Below, piece after piece: positions 10,220-21,800 of a DNA stretch of 64,000 nt. The DNA comes from Cervus elaphus (lineage: Eukaryota; Chordata; Mammalia; Artiodactyla; Cervidae): the NCBI RefSeq assembly GCF_910594005.1, contig NC_057818.1, positions 53,394,001 through 53,458,000 of the forward strand. The letters are read 5' to 3'. A model generated the notes under the pieces. The model was given only the letters and a program-made list of their open reading frames with translations, had not been told where the DNA came from and searched no databases. A program made the translations under genes and the position numbers. How positions within the stretch are numbered: position 1 is the stretch's first letter; each line of letters opens with the position of its first letter.

Positions 10220-11379
10220 CCCCACATACTGATTCTCTTTCATCTTCCAAGCTGGGCTCCATAGGCCTCATCTCCAAAATGGCTCCGTCATCCCCTAGAA
10301 CTGGCTCCATCATTCCTCCCCCCAAGAAAACTCCACCTCCCTCTCAAAACAGGGGCCTTCGATTTCCCTCCAGTGGAAGTCAGCACCACTCAAACTAGAT
10401 CTTTTTTCACCCAAAGGAGATTTGACATTCCTACTCCAGCTCCGACATCGACCCCTAAACTGGAACCCCTCCCCCGCCCAATCATTTCCAACATCCTCAG
10501 ACCTGTCTGCAACACTTTCCCAAAACTGACCCCAAAGTCTTTCCCTTTCCTGGCTCCAGCACCTACCTCTGCAACCTGACTCCGACATCCTGCCCCCTCC
10601 AGCCCCCTTGTCGGCCTCCGGTGCCCGGCCCCTGACTCACTTCCGAGGGATCCCTCAAGCCCCCCAGCCTCTAGGCTCCCGCAGGATGTCTTGGCCACCA
10701 GAGCTTCCCCCTTTGGGCTCCTCTTCCTCTTCCTTGCTGCCAGCCTTTCCCCAATGCCCCGAACCTTCTGCAGGCCGGCCGGCCTGTTTGCAGAAGTCAT
10801 CACCTCCAGTCCCATGCCTATGATCAGGGAACTGCCCTGACCAGCTGTGTCCTACACAACCCCAATCCAGACCCTGCCCGCAAACAACTCGGTCACCAGA
10901 CCTGCCTGTTCCAGGTTCACCTACATCTTCAATCCCAGCCTCATCCCACCTCCTGCTCTATCTCCATCCCAACCCTGGTCACCGCTCCCATCTCTGGGAC
11001 CCCATCTCTTGGGGACAGAGCAGACTGCCCATCCCTCTCTGGCCTCAGCCTTCCCACCTGAACTCAGAGAGCTTCCAACCCAATGACATTGTGTCTCTCT
11101 TCTCCCTTGGTGCTTCCAAGCTCTGCATGACTCCCTGGCAGCCTGGATCGTCAGAGTCCCCATGGTGTGCCCTGTAGCCTCCTCCTCCTGCTCCCCCTTT
11201 CCTCCCCCCAGCCTCTTGCTGGCTGACACCATCCCCGCCCCGCAACCAGGTCAGGCCCTAGAGTTTCTCTTTGCTCCCAGCTTCTCCTGGCTTCAGGGCA
11301 CACGTTCTCCCAAATTCTGGTCCAGCCCCCAATTCAGAGGCGCCGGGGGCGTGTGACTCCCCTCCTCCTGCACACTTAC

Positions 11380-11450
11380 CTCCTTGTCAGTGTCCCTCTG
11401 TCCCCGCTGCTGTCCTGTGTTGAGGCTACTTCAGGCAGGACTGCCAAGAG
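11380..11450 (-). other. EXOC3L2: EXOC3L2 untranslated exon 1 (putative; 5' limit uncertain)
   Basis: A consensus donor AAGGAG|GTAAGTG at 11380/11379 sits about 4.1 kb upstream of the start-codon exon, which itself begins with untranslated bases after an acceptor. An upstream non-coding exon is therefore required, and this is the best donor seen. The start near 11450 is a guess; no TATA box is visible. Confidence 0.5.
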
Positions 11451-11485
11451 CTTGGATCTGAGGAGGGGGGGTTAGAGGAGGTCAA

Positions 11486-11500
11486 TTTCCTGTCAGGAAA
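11486..11500. promoter_or_regulatory. Palindromic double GGAA (ETS-like) site upstream of EXOC3L2 exon 1
   Basis: TTTCCTGTCAGGAAA is a perfect inverted repeat around a single central T and carries two divergent GGAA cores. It lies just upstream of the putative first exon. ETS factors commonly drive endothelial genes, so a promoter role is plausible but inferred. Confidence 0.35.
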
Positions 11501-12744
11501 CCCCTCCCTCCTGGGGCCAGGGGCGGGAAGGACTTGTTATCTGTCTGCCCTTTTAGGCCAGGCTGTGGCTGGGCTGGGAAGAGGGACAAGGCTGCAGTCA
11601 GGCCCCACCTTCATCCACCCCAACCGGAATTGGCAACCCCCCCCAGTCTGCTCTTCACACCTTCCAAGGTGACAACACCATCCTGGGTACCCCCCAGAGA
11701 CACCCCATGCTGGCTGTGGGCCCCGAAGTTCTCTTGTGAGTTCCCCGCTCTGAGGTAAAGACATGGAGGAAGGTTCTGCTGGGACCAGGGGCTGGTTGGA
11801 GGCCTCAGGGGTGGCCCTGCGCAGGGCTTTGCTTCTGTGGTTCTCTCTGCCTAAAAGCCCCTGTCCCCACGCCTTCATACGCCTGTCTTCTCTTTATTAC
11901 CCAGGTCTCAGCTCCAGGGTCCTTTCCTCCAAGGAGAGGTTCCCGACCAGCAAAAGCACTTCTGCACGTACTCTCCTCCCTCCCCGGAGACATTGCTCTG
12001 ATTTGTCAGGTCCTTTGTAGCACTTTCTACAACCTGAAATGATCAAGTCCCTCTGGCTCCCTGGTAGATTTTCTGACTGTCCCATTTAAACGTAAATTCA
12101 GTGCAGATTTTGCTTACCTTGTTCATTGTGATAGCTCTAAATACACACCTGGCACATAGAAGGTGCTCAGTAAAGATCTGTTAATGGAATGAATGCACCA
12201 GTGGGGATAGAGCAGTGCTAAGGACGGGACGTTGTGGATGAAGAGGGCAGATGGGTTGGGGCTAGAAATGGGTTGGGGGTTGGATGGAGTGAGATGCAGG
12301 ATTAGGGTTACTTTCAAGGCTAGGTTTTAGGCTTAGGTGGCCCTTTGGGTTCTCAGGCAGAGTATCCCAGGTGTTTGGCCTGAGAGAATGATCACTTGCC
12401 TCAGCTCAGTTGGGGTTGGGGTGAGGTAGGGTTGACATTAGGGACAGGAGCTGGGCTCAGGGATCACTTCTTCTCCCCTAGCCCCAGTGAAGGCTCTGGG
12501 GACATTAGGTTGGAATAAGTGCATCAGGGGTTAAGATGCCAAGGTCTGAAGGCCTCCATTTAAGGATTGGATTTGTCAGCAGAGGGCCCCGGGGAAGGGG
12601 CTGATTTGGTGGCCGAGAGGGCAAGGGGAGAAACAGGCTTTGTCCTCCCCAAGTCAGTGTGGACCCATGATAATGAGAAGGCAGGCCGGGCTGGAACCAA
12701 GCATCTGTTATGGGCCATGGACACTGTTGGATCTCTCCCTCTTT

Positions 12745-13320
12745 TTTAACTTAATTTTCTATTGAGCTGTAATTCTTATGACATAAAATTCACCCTTTTA
12801 AAGCATATGTCAATGGTTTTTGGTATATTCGCAGGGTTGTGGCAACCATCCCCACTATCTAATTCCAAAGCATTTTCACCACCCCAAAAAGAAATCCTTA
12901 AATCCTAAAACTTGTTAGCAGTCGTTCCTTACTGCACTCTCTCCCAGCCTTTGGCAACCCTGAATCCACTTTCTGTCAGTAAAGATTTACCTGTTCAGGA
13001 TATTTCATATAAATTTGTTGTTGTTTAGTTGTGAAGTTGTATCCAACTCTTTACAACCCCATGGACTGTAGCCCTCCAGGCTCCTCTATCCATGGAATTT
13101 CCCAGGCAAGAATACCAGAATGGGTTGCCATTTCCTTCTCCAGGAAATCTTCTCGACCCAGGGATCAAACCCTCATCTCCTGCATTGGCAGATAGATTCC
13201 TTTACAACTGAGCCACCTGGGAAGCCCATTTCTTATAAATGGAATTATACAATAAGTGGTCTTTTATATGCTTCTTTTGATGAGCATAAGTTTTTAAGGT
13301 TATCCATGCCACAGCCTCCC
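12745..13320. repeat. Old L1 3' fragment, split by a Bov-tA
   Basis: AAAATTCACCCTTTTAAAGC, CACCACCCCAAAAAGAAATC and, after the SINE, TATACAATAAGTGGTCTTTT follow the order seen in old L1 3' regions. Confidence 0.6.
13015..13227 (-). repeat. Bov-tA SINE (antisense)
   Basis: Contains GGCTCCTCTATCCATGG, GGGTTGCCATTTCCTTCTCC and a final GCCACCTGGGAAGCCC. Target duplication ATTTCATATAAAT (13002-13014) versus ATTTCTTATAAAT (13228-13240). Confidence 0.92.
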
Positions 13321-13759
13321 TTCTTTAAGCCTCAGTCTCCCCATCTGGGAAATGAGGTGGGGACCATACTGGGAACTACGGAACCAGGGTGAGCCCTGAA
13401 GAGTGGTGGGCAACCTGTGTAGGGAGGTGATCTTCTGCCCTCGTGTGGTGTTTCGGAGAACTGCAGCTGTCAGCGCTAGGGCTGGGAAGGGATTGGGCGG
13501 ATTCAGCCTCTATCCCGTTCCCAAGACCCCACCCATCATCCCGCAGAACCCTTGGGATCCCAAAGCTTCCGGAACAACATTCTGAGTTCCTCCCTCTCTG
13601 CCTCCCACCATCCCTGAGATGCTCCATTTGTTGAATAATAATAATATCACCCGTTTAAGAAATTCTAATCTGTTCCTGCAAGAACTGCTTGCTTTCCTTA
13701 CATAGTCTCATTAATTTGTCGCAGAGCTAGGCTGCTACTTTTACTCTCCAGAGACAGGA

Positions 13760-13965
13760 AACCACAGTGGCCAAGAGCCTACTTTGTGGAGTTTGGTGAC
13801 GCTTGTGCTCAAATCTCAGCCCTGCTGCGTACCAGCTGTGTGGACTTCAGCATGTGGTTTTCCCTCTGTAAGCAGGGGTGACAATGATGGTCCAATCTCA
13901 TGGTGTAGCAAAAAGGATGAAGTGCTCAGAGCCTGGCATAGAGGAAGCCTCTGTGAGTAGATGTA
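13760..13965 (+). repeat. MIR SINE
   Basis: Gene-orientation MIR text such as CTCAAATCTCAGCCCTGC, ACCAGCTGTGTGGAC and GCCTGGCATAG. Confidence 0.65.
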
Positions 13966-15000
13966 GCTGATAGTATCAAGCAGTGATATACAGGTCAATA
14001 TGTTACAACCAGCTCTCTGCCGAGTGAGGGCAGAAAGCCTTTCTTTGTAGCTGGTGCCAATTTCCATGGTGTAAATATTCCCACCATGGCTAATTCCAGG
14101 CTACCAGGGTGACATCATTGAAAGCGTTTGGGGGAAAAGAGACGTGCCGTCACCCCTTACATAGCAGTTTCACTGTAATAGAATACAATAGATGTAAATA
14201 ACCTCAGGATCACACGTAAGAACAAAACGTAAAATAATTAGGACGTGATGACTATTATCTTTGCTTTAAATATCATTTATTTAATTGTATGTTTGCATAA
14301 TTTAATTTTTAATAATGACTTTAACTACCAGCTCCAAAATCCCTGAGACTTCAACAATCAGCTTGTGAGCTGGCTCCAGCAGGCTGCTATCATTGTCAAA
14401 CCAGTTTTTTAGAAAGGGAAACTGAGGTTCAGGAAGACGTTCACACAGACATCGATCCCAGGCAAGGGCTGAATCCAAGGCCAGGACAGTGTCCCTCTTC
14501 CTTTCACTCCACCCTGGTCTGGAGGGGACGCATGGTCCCCACGGCACTGTGTGATCTCAGCCAAGCCCTTGACCTCTCTGGTCTCAGTTTGCCTAGCAGA
14601 ATACTTGGGCCAGGTTCTTTTGCACCTACTTCAGCCCCGCTAGGAAGGCAGCATGCAGATCCTCCCCCTCCCTTTACAGAAGTGTGAAACTGAGGCCCAG
14701 AAAGAGCCAGTGCCTGTCCTGAGTCTCAGAGCTGGACACAGAGTCCTGGGACCTCAACTGGGTCGCAAAGGAAAGGAGACTGCAACCCACAACCTTGGGG
14801 CCTGGAGTTTTCTGGGAGGTGGGAGGCAGCATGGCTAGAGAGGTTGGTCACCCTTCCTCAGTGGCTCCGCCCAGACACCGTCCCCGCAAGCATCCTTAGC
14901 CCGCGGTCCCCAGAGCTTCCTGGACTGGCGAGGAGGCGGGGCTGGGAGGGAGAACAGGGAAGCGCCGCCGGCCTGGTTGTTGCCTTTGGGGGCTTCTCTG

Positions 15001-15340
15001 TCAGTCCCGCGTCTTTCTCTCCATTCTCTTCTCGGGTCCCTGCACCTCCGTCCCTCCTTCTGTCTCTGTGCGTGGATCGATCAGTCTCTGTCGCTCTCTG
15101 TGTCTCTCACCCTGTCTGTCTGTCTGTCTCTCCCAGCGTTTCTCCCTCGTTCTGCCTTTCTGTCTTTTGGCCACTCCGTCGTCTGGCTGCCTGTTCATCT
15201 CTTTGTGTCTCTGTTTCTCCCTGCCCTTGTCTCTCGATCTCTTTGTGTCTCTTTGTGTCTCTCTTCCTGGGCCTCCCCGTCTCTGCGCCTCTGGCACCGT
15301 GCCTCGGCCTTTCTCACTCCTTCTCTTCCGGTGAGTCTCC
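15001..15340. repeat. Pyrimidine-rich TCTG/TCTC low-complexity tract
   Basis: The plus strand is dominated by CTGTCTGTCTGTCTCTC and CTCTTTGTGTCTCT words. It abuts the MARK4 CpG island on its upstream side. Confidence 0.75.
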
Positions 15341-15359
15341 GCTCTCCGGTGAGAACCTG

Positions 15360-15880
15360 CTCCGAGCCGACGAGCCCAGACCTGCCTCCGCCCCCAGAGC
15401 GCCCGGCCGGCCCCGGCCTGCGCCTTTAAGTGCCGGCGGCGGGGGGCGGGGTCTCCGTGGCCCCGCCCCGCGCGCCCCGCCCCCTGACGTCCCTTCCTCC
15501 CCAGCCCCTCCGCCGCCTCCCTCCGCCGCCGCCCGGGCCGGCTCCGCGCCCCCTCCCCGGCCCCCGCCCTCCCGCCTGCCCGTCGCCCCCATGGCGCCCC
15601 GGGCCCCCGCCGTTCGGGGCCACTAGGACCCTCGGCATCCCTTTCCCTCCCCCGCCCTGCCCCCTCTTCCACGGCGCGAACCCGGGTGTCCGCGGCGCCC
15701 AGCTTTTGAGCTCGCGTCCCCAGGCCGGCGGGGGGGGAGGGGACGACAGGGGACGCCGGGACCCCCGCCCCCCCCCGACCCGGCCGCCCAGTCTCCCGGG
15801 ACTCGGAGAAGATGTCTTCGCGGACGGCGCTGGCCCCGGGCAACGATCGGAACTCGGACACGGTGAGTGGGGCCCGGCCC
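15360..15880 (+). promoter_or_regulatory. MARK4: MARK4 CpG-island promoter
   Basis: Very dense CpG and GC boxes (for example 15442-15451 and 15461-15469), a CRE-like TGACGTC at 15485-15491 and no clear TATA box, ending around the first coding exon. Typical of a broad housekeeping-type promoter. The start site cannot be fixed from sequence. The bases from roughly 15500 to 15811 are likely 5' UTR. Confidence 0.7.
15812..15862 (+). CDS. MARK4: MARK4 exon 1 (coding part)
   Basis: Encodes MSSRTALAPGNDRNSDT, 17 codons, ending at donor ACG|GTGAGT in phase 0. Confidence 0.95.
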
Positions 15881-18800
15881 CTTGGGGAGCCCCGGCTGGG
15901 TCTGGCCGCCGAACCCCTCGTCCTGCTGTGCCCCTGGCCACACAAGCCCCTACCTTCGTTTTCCCAGCCCGGCCCGCCACCCCCCGACCCCCGCCCGGAC
16001 TTCCAGGCCTCTCGACCCTCCCCCACTCACTCCTTAGCCCAGCCCGACCCCTGGGGGCGCCCCCCTCGCGGGACCCCTCTCTTGTCCCTCTGCAGACCGC
16101 TTCCGCTCGGGTCTCTTCTCTCCAGGAAGCCCCCTCCCCTGCGTTGCAGGAGCCCCTCCCTTCTCCGGCGTGTTCTTAAGCCCCTTCCCCTCCAGGCCGC
16201 CCGCATCCGACAGCTGGCCCCCTCCAGGATTTGCCAGGCTCCTGACCCCAAGGCCCAGCCCGGGCCCCCGCTCCCCAACCCAGGAAGGCCTGGCCCGGTG
16301 CTGCCTCTGCCCCTGGCCTTCCCCGACAGGATCTGGGTGCCGGGCTCCCCATGATCCCCTCCTCTCATCCACAGCTTTCCGGCCCTCCAGAATCCTCCTG
16401 GCTCCTGTGGGCACCCCCTCACAGGAAGCCAGTTCCACCTTTCCTGGGCCGAGGGCCCTTTCTAGCTTGTTCAAGGTCTCTCCACTTCCAAGGCCTGGTC
16501 CCCATCTTCCAAGCAGCCCTGTCTCTGGATCCTCAGCACCTCCCATCCCCACAGATCCCCCCAGACCCTCGCTGGTCTCTTCCTCTCCCAGGAAACCTTG
16601 GCCTCCAACTTCCAGGCCCCCCCAGCTCAGTCTCGGATTTCTAGGCCCTGAACCAGTCTGACTCCAGGCCTCATCCTTCCTGTATCAACTCCTCTGCTTC
16701 AGGCAAGCCCCCTCCTCAAGCCCCCAACCCTGTGACCCCCCCCTCCTCACAGGATACTACCTCACCCCTTAGGCTCCAGGCCCCCATCCCTTCCGCTGCC
16801 CCCAGGGCCTCCCTCTTCCTTGCCAGGGGGTCTGGCCTCCTAGGGAAGCCCCCTCCTCAGCGTCAGAGCCCTTCCTTAGCTCACAAGGACTGGTCCCAGA
16901 TCTTTCTTCCAGAAGACTCCTGGGCTTGAAGCTCTGGTCTTGCCCTGCTCTAAGCCCTCTTCTCTTGGGGTCTGTCCTCTGGGAGCCTTCTCCCCAGGTT
17001 CCTAGGCCCCTGACCTCCCACCAGGCTCAGCCTTTGTTCCTTGGATCCACTGCTTGCCTGGGAAGCCCCTTCCCCAGGATTTCAGGCCCCTGGACCTTTC
17101 TCTGGTTCCAGGGACTGCACCTAGAAACCCTCTTCTTTAACTTCTAGGAGTTTTCTCAAGACCCAGGCCCCTGGCTCAGGTATCCTTGGCTGCTGACTTC
17201 CGCTGTCCCATGGCTTGGACCCTTCCCTCTATTCCCAGGTCCCCCTGCCCCTACACCACAGCCCAGAACAACCCCAGGGAGATTCCCCCAATTCCTCATT
17301 TCCCTGATTTCTGATTACTCTCAGCGCTTCTAAAGACTCTCCCACCAAACAATGCCAGACTTTTCCCCAGCTGGGTTCTTCATCGCTTTCCCCCCAGGGC
17401 GTTCTGCCAGCTCCCTGCCAATCCCCAGCCACCCTCACCCTAGGTGCCCACCAGAGAGTTTTGTCTCTGTCCCTTCGCCTCGCAGGACCCTGCCTCAGAA
17501 AACTGTCCCTCATCACCATCACCACTGCTGCCACCGGCCATCATGCTCCGGGCCAGACTCTGATTTGGAGTCTCCAATGAGAACCACCACTCCCCCAGTC
17601 ACCCCAGGCTGTGACAGGGAGCCCACAGGCCTGGCTCTGCCAGCCGCTTTGCCCTGTGACCTCAGATAGCTGGTTCTCGCCTCCTGAGCCTGTTTCCTGC
17701 CCTGCAAAATGGGGGTGATCACTTGAATTCCTCAGAGGATTAGTCGAGATGATAGGGGCAAAGCCTGGCACACAGGACGCGCTCCACACGTGTTCACAGC
17801 TATTGTGACTGTGGGTGCGAGTCAGACGGCGGTGGACCCTCAGTGCAGGCCTGTCATGGGTTGCTGTGCGGGCTTGCAGGCACATTCCCTGCATGGAGCC
17901 TCAGTTTCCTCACCTCTAAATGGGATTGATGGTAGCACCTCCCTGTTAGGGATGTTGTAAAAGGAGCCGAAGAGAGATTGTGAGTAAGATGCATAGGGCC
18001 AGGCCTATTGTAGCTGCTATTATTGTTGTTGTTGTTATGACTTTGGTTATCCAGAGAAGCATAAGTTCACATCTAGTTTCTGTCCCGCCCTAGCTGTGTG
18101 ACCTCGGGCAAGTGACCTCACCTCTCTGAACCTCAGTTTCCTCATCCGGCAAACAGGGCTCATACAAGCACTTCCTTCTCTTGTTCAGATGTGTGGGGAA
18201 ATTCGGGGATGCTTAATTCTCCCCTCTCCTCCCAACTCTAGTCTGTGAGACCTGCTTGTCGGTCCTGGCAGAGGGTCACCTCTCTCCTTGTGGAATCCGA
18301 GGTCATACCCCCGTCCTTTGCCACCTGGATGTGATGCCGCCTGCCATGACAAGAGCCATGTGGGGTCATGCCCAAGTTCCAGGCCCCCTACCACCCAGCC
18401 TCTGGAGGTTCCCTAGCAACAGGCCCAGTGTTGGGGCGCCAGCCGGTCGGGAGGGAGCCGGGCCAGCTGCTGGTGCTGGCCAATTTTAGCTCCCGCCCCC
18501 AGCCCCTGGGGGCTTTATCACCCACTGCCCCAGCGGTCCCTTGCAGGGTCCCTCAGCCACGCTGCCTTCAGTGGGATGCCAGCCCAGCCCCAGTTGGCTC
18601 CCCTGGTGCCACCTAATGGGGATTCTTCTCCAAGCCTTTATCTGGGTGAGAATCAGAGCCGTTATCTGCCAGGATCTCCAGCTCCCTTCCCACCTTCCCC
18701 TGGGAGGAGGCCCAGGGTTGTGAGCAGCCCAGCGGGGGATGTGGGAAGGAGCTGGGGGCTCAGGAGTCTGCAGAGCCAGGTTCAAATCCTAGGCACTCTG

Positions 18801-21800
18801 CTCCTTCTGCCCTGTGACCTTGGGCAAGGTCCTGACCGTTCCTCAGCCCTGGGGTCCCCGTGTAGGGAGTGTGGATCATAACTGGGCCCCCCTCGGAGGC
18901 CAGGGTGGTGGCACGGTGGGCTGCAGGCGGGTGGCTAGGGCTCCAGCACTGCGGTTGTCTGCCCCTCACGGGAACATTACCTCCCTGTTTCTTATGAATG
19001 GACCGTGTGACCTTGACAAGGCAGCATCTCACCGCAAGCCTCAGTTTCTCCTCTGGAATGTGGGGGTGCTGGTGCCGCCCTCAGTGGGCTGCTGTGGGGG
19101 TTAAATGCAGATGAGGTGCATTAAGGCCCAGGATTTGGCCCATAGTAAAGGCCACTTAATAAAAATGACAGGAGCGTGAGGCAGTGCAGTGTGGCCAAGG
19201 GGAAGACATCAGCTCTGTGGTACATGGTCTGGGTTCAGGTCCCAGCTATGAACCTCAGTTGAAAGTGAAAGTGTTAGTCACTCAGTCATGCCCAACTCTT
19301 TGCGATCCCATGGACTATATGTAGCTCTCCAGGCTCCTCTGTCGCAGAAATCTCCAGATAAGAATACTGGAATGGGTAGCCATTCCCTTCTCCAAGGGGT
19401 CTTTCCAACCAAGGGATTGAACTCAGGTCTTCTGCATTGCAGGCAGATTCTTTACCATCTGAGCCACCCGCGCAGCCCTGAGCCTCAGTTTCCCTACCTG
19501 TAAAATGGGGATGATGATACCTTAATGACCAGTGCTCATTAGATGTTGGTCCACATCACTGTTAAGTGGCCTGGCAGAGTCCCTGCAAGGAGCTGCCCTG
19601 GGCCCTCCTCTTTGTCGCATATCTAGCCTTCTCTCTTCCTCAGTTCCCCATCCTCCTGAGTCCCATCCCCCAGCCCTGGGAGGGGCTCAGGGACAGCACA
19701 GGATCTGAGCTGAGCTGTCTTGCCTGGGGCCTCTGTCTCCCGCACCCTGGGCCCCAGCTCTGAAAGGGAGTCACAGTCCCTGGGGCTCACAATGAGGGCA
19801 GGGCAGCCAGGAGCAGGCAGGTGACCTGCGTGGGGAGAAGCCCAGGAGGGACAGGACGGCAGGAACAGAACGTCAGGGACAGCTTGTGGCGTGGCGTGGG
19901 AGACCGCGGGTCCCAGTGTGGATGGAGCTGCGGTGTTTCACAGGGAGGTGGTGGCAGTGGGGGGCGATCGAGGAGGCAACAAAGTTTCCTACAGGAGGAA
20001 GGTTCAGGGTGTGACCTACAGTGTCAGGGTGGAATGAAAGACGGTTGGTTACAGTGTTTGGAGTAGAACTGGGGGCAGTAAGGATCAGAAGAAAACATTA
20101 GGAGCAGGAAACTGGGAGTGAAATGTTGATAGGTGGGTTTGCCATGGAATTGAGAGGCTGGGTGGGGACAGATAGATAATATGGAAAGTTGGGAGCAGTG
20201 ACGGTTGGGGTAGAGGGTTGAGCTCAGACATGGGGGTTGAGGGCTGCAGCATTAGAATAAAGTATCTTGGAGCTGATGGAGGTCCCAGTAATTAGGAAAG
20301 GAAGTTGAGGCAGGGGTAGCCTGATCACAGGGAGGGGTAAAGAGGAAGACAGCTGATATCTGGGGTCCCGAGTGCCTAAGAGTTGGGGGGCCCCCAGCAT
20401 CTTTGTTCTTGGAGACATCTTTTTGGAGAGGATAGGGGAACCAAAGGCCTCTGTCTCCCGTGGGTTTGCAAAGGGCCTTGAGGGGGGGCAGTGGCCATGG
20501 CTGGAGTTAACCGCCCCAGCACACTGGCGGGATGGACGGGCACTGCCTGCCACTCATCCTCCGTCTCCCCCACTCAGCATGGCACCCTGGGCAGCGGCCG
20601 CTCCTCGGACAAGGGCCCGTCGTGGTCCAGCCGCTCCCTGGGCGCCCGCTGCCGGAACTCCATCGCCTCCTGTCCCGAGGAGCAACCCCACGTGGGCAAC
20701 TACCGCCTGCTGAGGACCATCGGGAAAGGCAACTTTGCCAAAGTCAAGCTGGCCCGCCACATCCTTACCGGTCGGGAGGTCAGTGAGGGGAGGGGCAGGG
20801 CTGGGGGCAGAATCCTGCAGCCCTGGTGCTTGGTGGGAGGAGGTCAGGCTTGGCCCTCACTTGGCTTTGTGAGCGTAGGTAAATCTCACTCTCAGAACAT
20901 CTCAGATTTTTGTTCTAGAACAACCCAAGTAGGAGAAGAGAGCTAGTTTCAGGCATCCCTGGAATTGTGGGATTGTCTCAGTCAGATCACAGGCAAGCCA
21001 CGTGCAGGGTCCCTTTGAAGTCACGTGGCTTTTGTGCCTAAACCGAGGCCGTGCGTGCATGCTAAGTCACTTCAGTCGTGTCCGCCTCTTTGTGACCCCG
21101 TGAACTGTAACCCACCAGGCTCCTCTCTCCATGGGATTCTGCAGGCAAGAATATTGGAGTGGGTTGCCATGTCCTCCTCCAGGGAATCTTCCCCACCCAG
21201 GGATCAAACCCATGTCTCTTATATCTCTTGCATTGGCAGGCGGGGTTCTCTGCCCCTACTGTCATCTGGGAAGCCCCTACACCTAGGCCACCTCCCTGTT
21301 TTAATGGTGGACTTTGGTTCAATGGAATCTTGTAGTGATCTTGATTGAGAATGCAAGAGGTTTGTTCATGTTTACGCACCCTCCCCACCCGGCCTTCTAA
21401 GGTGGGCGTGTGTGTGTGTATATATGCACACACTGGGTGTGGCAGCAGTGTTGCAGAAATGGAGGGGAGTCTCTAACTCACCCTCAGTGGGGGAGAAAAA
21501 CAGATAGTGGGTGTGTTTATGAGCCCTCTCACCTCTTTCAGTTTTAGAGAAGGCGACAGGAAGCAGTCTTTCCTGCTCTCACGCTGTCTATGCCACACTC
21601 ACCAAAGATACCAGGCCCCAGTGGTTTTATGGGCAGATTGTACCGAACATTCCAGTTTTGTGCCAGTTACTTCCAGAGACTAGAGAGTTTCCGCTGCCGA
21701 GTTTATGTGCTTGTTCAACAGTGACAGTGAAATCAGGCGAGATGTAAAACCGTAGGCCAGTCTTACGTGTGAATATAGAGAGAGAAACCTTCGACAAAAT

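Larger units (their letters stand above)
7294..11379 (-). other. EXOC3L2 intron 1
   Basis: Holds MIR, L1M, CHR and Bov-tA repeats and two CA microsatellites, listed separately. The stretches 8100-8890 and 10230-11370 are C-rich single-copy-looking sequence in which I see no exon. Confidence 0.5.
11451..15360. other. EXOC3L2-MARK4 intergenic region (divergent promoters)
   Basis: The two genes start head to head across about 4 kb. It holds an L1 fragment with a Bov-tA, a MIR, an AT-rich stretch (14160-14340) and a pyrimidine-rich tract next to the MARK4 CpG island. No exon recognised. Confidence 0.55.

Noticed and set aside
10009..10398. Open frames through the CA repeat
   Set aside because: Encode His/Thr or Val/Cys dipeptide runs from the microsatellite; no coding support.
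15001..16179. Long open frames on both strands around the MARK4 promoter
   Set aside because: GC-rich CpG island and TCTG low-complexity sequence keep frames open by composition. Only the 17-codon MARK4 first exon has family support.
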